Below are positions 62,473 through 64,000 of a stretch of 64,000 nucleotides of DNA, in pieces (position 1 is the first letter of the stretch; each line of letters starts with the position of its first letter). Source of the stretch: Exilibacterium tricleocarpae (GTDB lineage Bacteria > Pseudomonadota > Gammaproteobacteria > Pseudomonadales > Cellvibrionaceae). The stretch covers positions 124,001 through 188,000 of the forward strand of contig NZ_ML660091.1 of assembly GCF_007004655.1 (NCBI RefSeq), given 5' to 3'. Under the pieces are notes generated by a model. The model was not told where the DNA came from. It made no database searches and saw only the letters and a list, made by a program, of their open reading frames with translations. Made by a program: the position numbers and the translations under genes.

Positions 62473-63621
62473 TCAGGGGTTGAGGTGGGCCCGGCGGTAC
62501 TCCGATGGGGACACGCCGGCAATGCGCTTGAAGAAACGGTGAAAGGCGGATTTACTGTTGAAGCCGGAGCGGTGCAGAATATCCAGAATGGTGGCGTCCC
62601 GGTATTGTTCCAAGGCCAGCAGACGCTGTGCCTCCTCGACCCGATACTTGTTGATAAACTCGAAAAAATTGGCATTGAAATGGGCGTTGATCACCTGCGA
62701 GGTATCACGACTGCTCAAACCGATGCGCCGGGCAAATTGTTCGATGGTGATATTGTGTTCCAGGTACAGCTTGGCGTCTCGGATACCGCCCTCGACTTTG
62801 TCGATAGCGCTTGCCGGCAGTGCCGGGCTGGCCGCTTTTTTATCCGGGTCCTGATGCCGACCGTCCTCCGGCGCGGTGACCGCAGCCAGCCGGCGGGCAT
62901 AGAACAGGCTGTAGACAAACAGCAGGTTGACCATGATAAAAGCCAGATAATTGTCGACAATGCCAAAGGCATCGGATAGCCGCAGGGCTATCCGGCCGCC
63001 GATCAGGTGAGTCAACAGCGACCAGGCCCAGTGCACGAGATACCCCATCGCCAGGATATTGGCCCAGCCGGCACCCATTTCACCGAGGTCGGAGTAGTGG
63101 TTCATCAGGGTGGTGCTGACATGGCGCACAGTGTAGACACAAACCACAGCATAGATAACCGGCAGCAGCTTCAACGTCGTCCACAACCACAGCACCGCCT
63201 GGCTCTTCACGGGGTTGGTGCTCCCCGACAAGTCGCCGGCATCGATGCCGAAATACGCGATGGCCGCCACTGCCAGCAGCGCCGGCACCAGATGGGCGCA
63301 GTGGCGGTAATCGAAGGTAAAGGCCGGTAGGCAGATCGAGCGCAGGTAGAAATACAGCGCCGGCCCTTTCAGCAGATAGGACGCCGCCAGTGCCAGCGGC
63401 AGCCATGTCTGGTTGCGCAGCGGAAGGTCCTGCAGGGCTTCGCTCCAAAGCACCAGGGTGCTGGCGGTATTGATAAAAATCAACAGGAAAAACCCACTCA
63501 ACAAATAGTGGGACAACCGCCTTTGGGTGAGAATCAACCTCTGCAGTAGCGCCAGCAGTATGCAGGCGTTCATCGTCATGATCAGGACGATATCGTGGAT
63601 GTTAAACAGGTGGCTTTTCAT
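62473..63621 (-). CDS. Multi-span membrane AraC-family regulator of the glucanase locus
   Basis: 382 aa. Seven or so N-terminal transmembrane helices (NACILLALLQRLILTQRRLS, LLSGFFLLIFINTASTLVLW, LAASYLLKGPALYFYLRSIC, and further ones to about residue 250), then a linker and an AraC domain (about 285-380): ITIEQFARRIGLSSRDTSQV, FFEFINKYRVEEAQRLLALE, RSGFNSKSAFHRFFKRIAGV, SPSEYRR. Regulators of this layout sit beside polysaccharide-utilisation genes in marine gammaproteobacteria and are thought to sense sugars or envelope signals directly. It lies 270 bp upstream of the GH9 gene on the same strand, so GH9/GH3 are its likely targets. Confidence 0.9.
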   Translation of the reverse strand: MKSHLFNIHDIVLIMTMNACILLALLQRLILTQRRLSHYLLSGFFLLIFINTASTLVLWSEALQDLPLRNQTWLPLALAASYLLKGPALYFYLRSICLPAFTFDYRHCAHLVPALLAVAAIAYFGIDAGDLSGSTNPVKSQAVLWLWTTLKLLPVIYAVVCVYTVRHVSTTLMNHYSDLGEMGAGWANILAMGYLVHWAWSLLTHLIGGRIALRLSDAFGIVDNYLAFIMVNLLFVYSLFYARRLAAVTAPEDGRHQDPDKKAASPALPASAIDKVEGGIRDAKLYLEHNITIEQFARRIGLSSRDTSQVINAHFNANFFEFINKYRVEEAQRLLALEQYRDATILDILHRSGFNSKSAFHRFFKRIAGVSPSEYRRAHLNP

Positions 63622-63766
63622 GCAGACAGCTCATCGACCCCGCGCAGCCGGGCGGACCTCACTGCCTCCAGCTCCCCTGGGGCTTATGATGCTTATGATC
63701 CCGGTGCCTTACCAGTATATAGTTCCGCACCTTATGCTATTACCCGGCGGTCTGTCGATACCCCCG

Positions 63767-64000
63767 TTACCCCTCCTCCGCTATTTTCACCAGTGCCTTG
63801 CCCAGGTTCTCGCCGCGCATCAGGCGGCAAAACGCCACCGGCGCCGCCGCCAGTCCCGCGGCGATATCTTCGCGCATTTGCAGGCGTCCATCGCGGACAT
63901 AGGGAAGGCAGGCATTGATGAACTCGGCGCGCCGGGGCTCAAAATCATATACCACCAACCCGTGTACCCGGGCCCGGGCCTTGATCCAGAGCCCGGGCTC
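63767..64000 (-). CDS. NADP-dependent MDR oxidoreductase, C-terminal end (partial)
   Basis: The frame is open to the right edge; 77 codons plus the stop are present. The sequence RARVHGLVVYDFEPRRAEF, RLQMREDIAAGLAAAPVAF and LMRGENLGKALVKIAEE matches the C-terminus of zinc-independent medium-chain reductases (leukotriene B4 12-hydroxydehydrogenase/CurA type), which reduce enone double bonds with NADPH. The gene continues beyond the window, so nothing can be said of its cofactor-binding domain or start. Confidence 0.82.
   Translation of the reverse strand, partial: EPGLWIKARARVHGLVVYDFEPRRAEFINACLPYVRDGRLQMREDIAAGLAAAPVAFCRLMRGENLGKALVKIAEEG

Overview
The window looks like chromosomal DNA of a marine or environmental gammaproteobacterium, probably near Cellvibrionales (Spongiibacteraceae/Halieaceae-like). 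This rests on moderately high GC, TonB-dependent receptors, acyl-CoA catabolism, a Baeyer-Villiger monooxygenase cluster, GH3/GH9 glucanases and membrane-anchored AraC regulators. No rRNA, tRNA, CRISPR array, intact transposase or prophage was seen. The taxonomic statement is inference.

Layout. 1-0.7 kb: MbcA/ParS/Xre-type antitoxin whose RES toxin partner would lie off the left edge. 0.9-10.9 kb: a catabolic cluster (sodium:solute symporter, TonB receptor, two double-SnoaL proteins, HpsN-like dehydrogenase, SDR, bicupin) whose promoter regions share an operator-like palindrome around ACTTCGAATGCAA. 11.5-22.9 kb: genes matching an aerobic 2-aminobenzoyl-CoA (abm-type) pathway. RidA, acyl-CoA dehydrogenase and an enoyl-CoA hydratase-fold protein lie on minus; GcdH and an SDR lie on plus. 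A fused flavin monooxygenase/old-yellow-enzyme protein with a divergent MarR regulator lies 4.5 kb further on, separated by racemase, GyrI-like, small membrane and S51-peptidase genes. 23-24 kb: glycerol dehydrogenase. 24.2-25.8 kb: a gene-poor stretch with a fused remnant of a heavy-metal efflux operon. 25.8-30 kb: an RND pump. 30-37 kb: OsmC, regulators, and a TetR/SDR/esterase/BVMO cluster. 37.7-38.5 kb: an orphan RHS tip. 38.6-40.4 kb: an SLC13-type permease. 40.9-45.8 kb: an iron-acquisition operon behind a Fur-box-like site.

46.0-54.6 kb carries the most unusual locus. It is a minus-strand operon of an unrecognised coiled-coil protein, a MotA-like and a MotB-like stator pair (ATGA overlap) and a 1443-residue SF1 helicase, followed by a coiled-coil OmpA protein. 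It resembles the logic of Zorya anti-phage systems (proton-driven stator plus nucleic-acid enzyme) but differs in gene set and helicase class, so it may be an undescribed membrane-coupled DNA-processing or defence system.

55-64 kb: a membrane protein, a CpeT-like lipoprotein, a GH3/GH9 glucan-degradation pair with a membrane AraC regulator, and the C-terminal end of an MDR oxidoreductase.

Intergenic DNA carries at least four copies of a hairpin repeat (about 11.3, 16.2, 25.3 and 57.4 kb). The last has perfect terminal inverted repeats and a 10-bp flanking direct repeat, so it looks like a non-autonomous mobile element.
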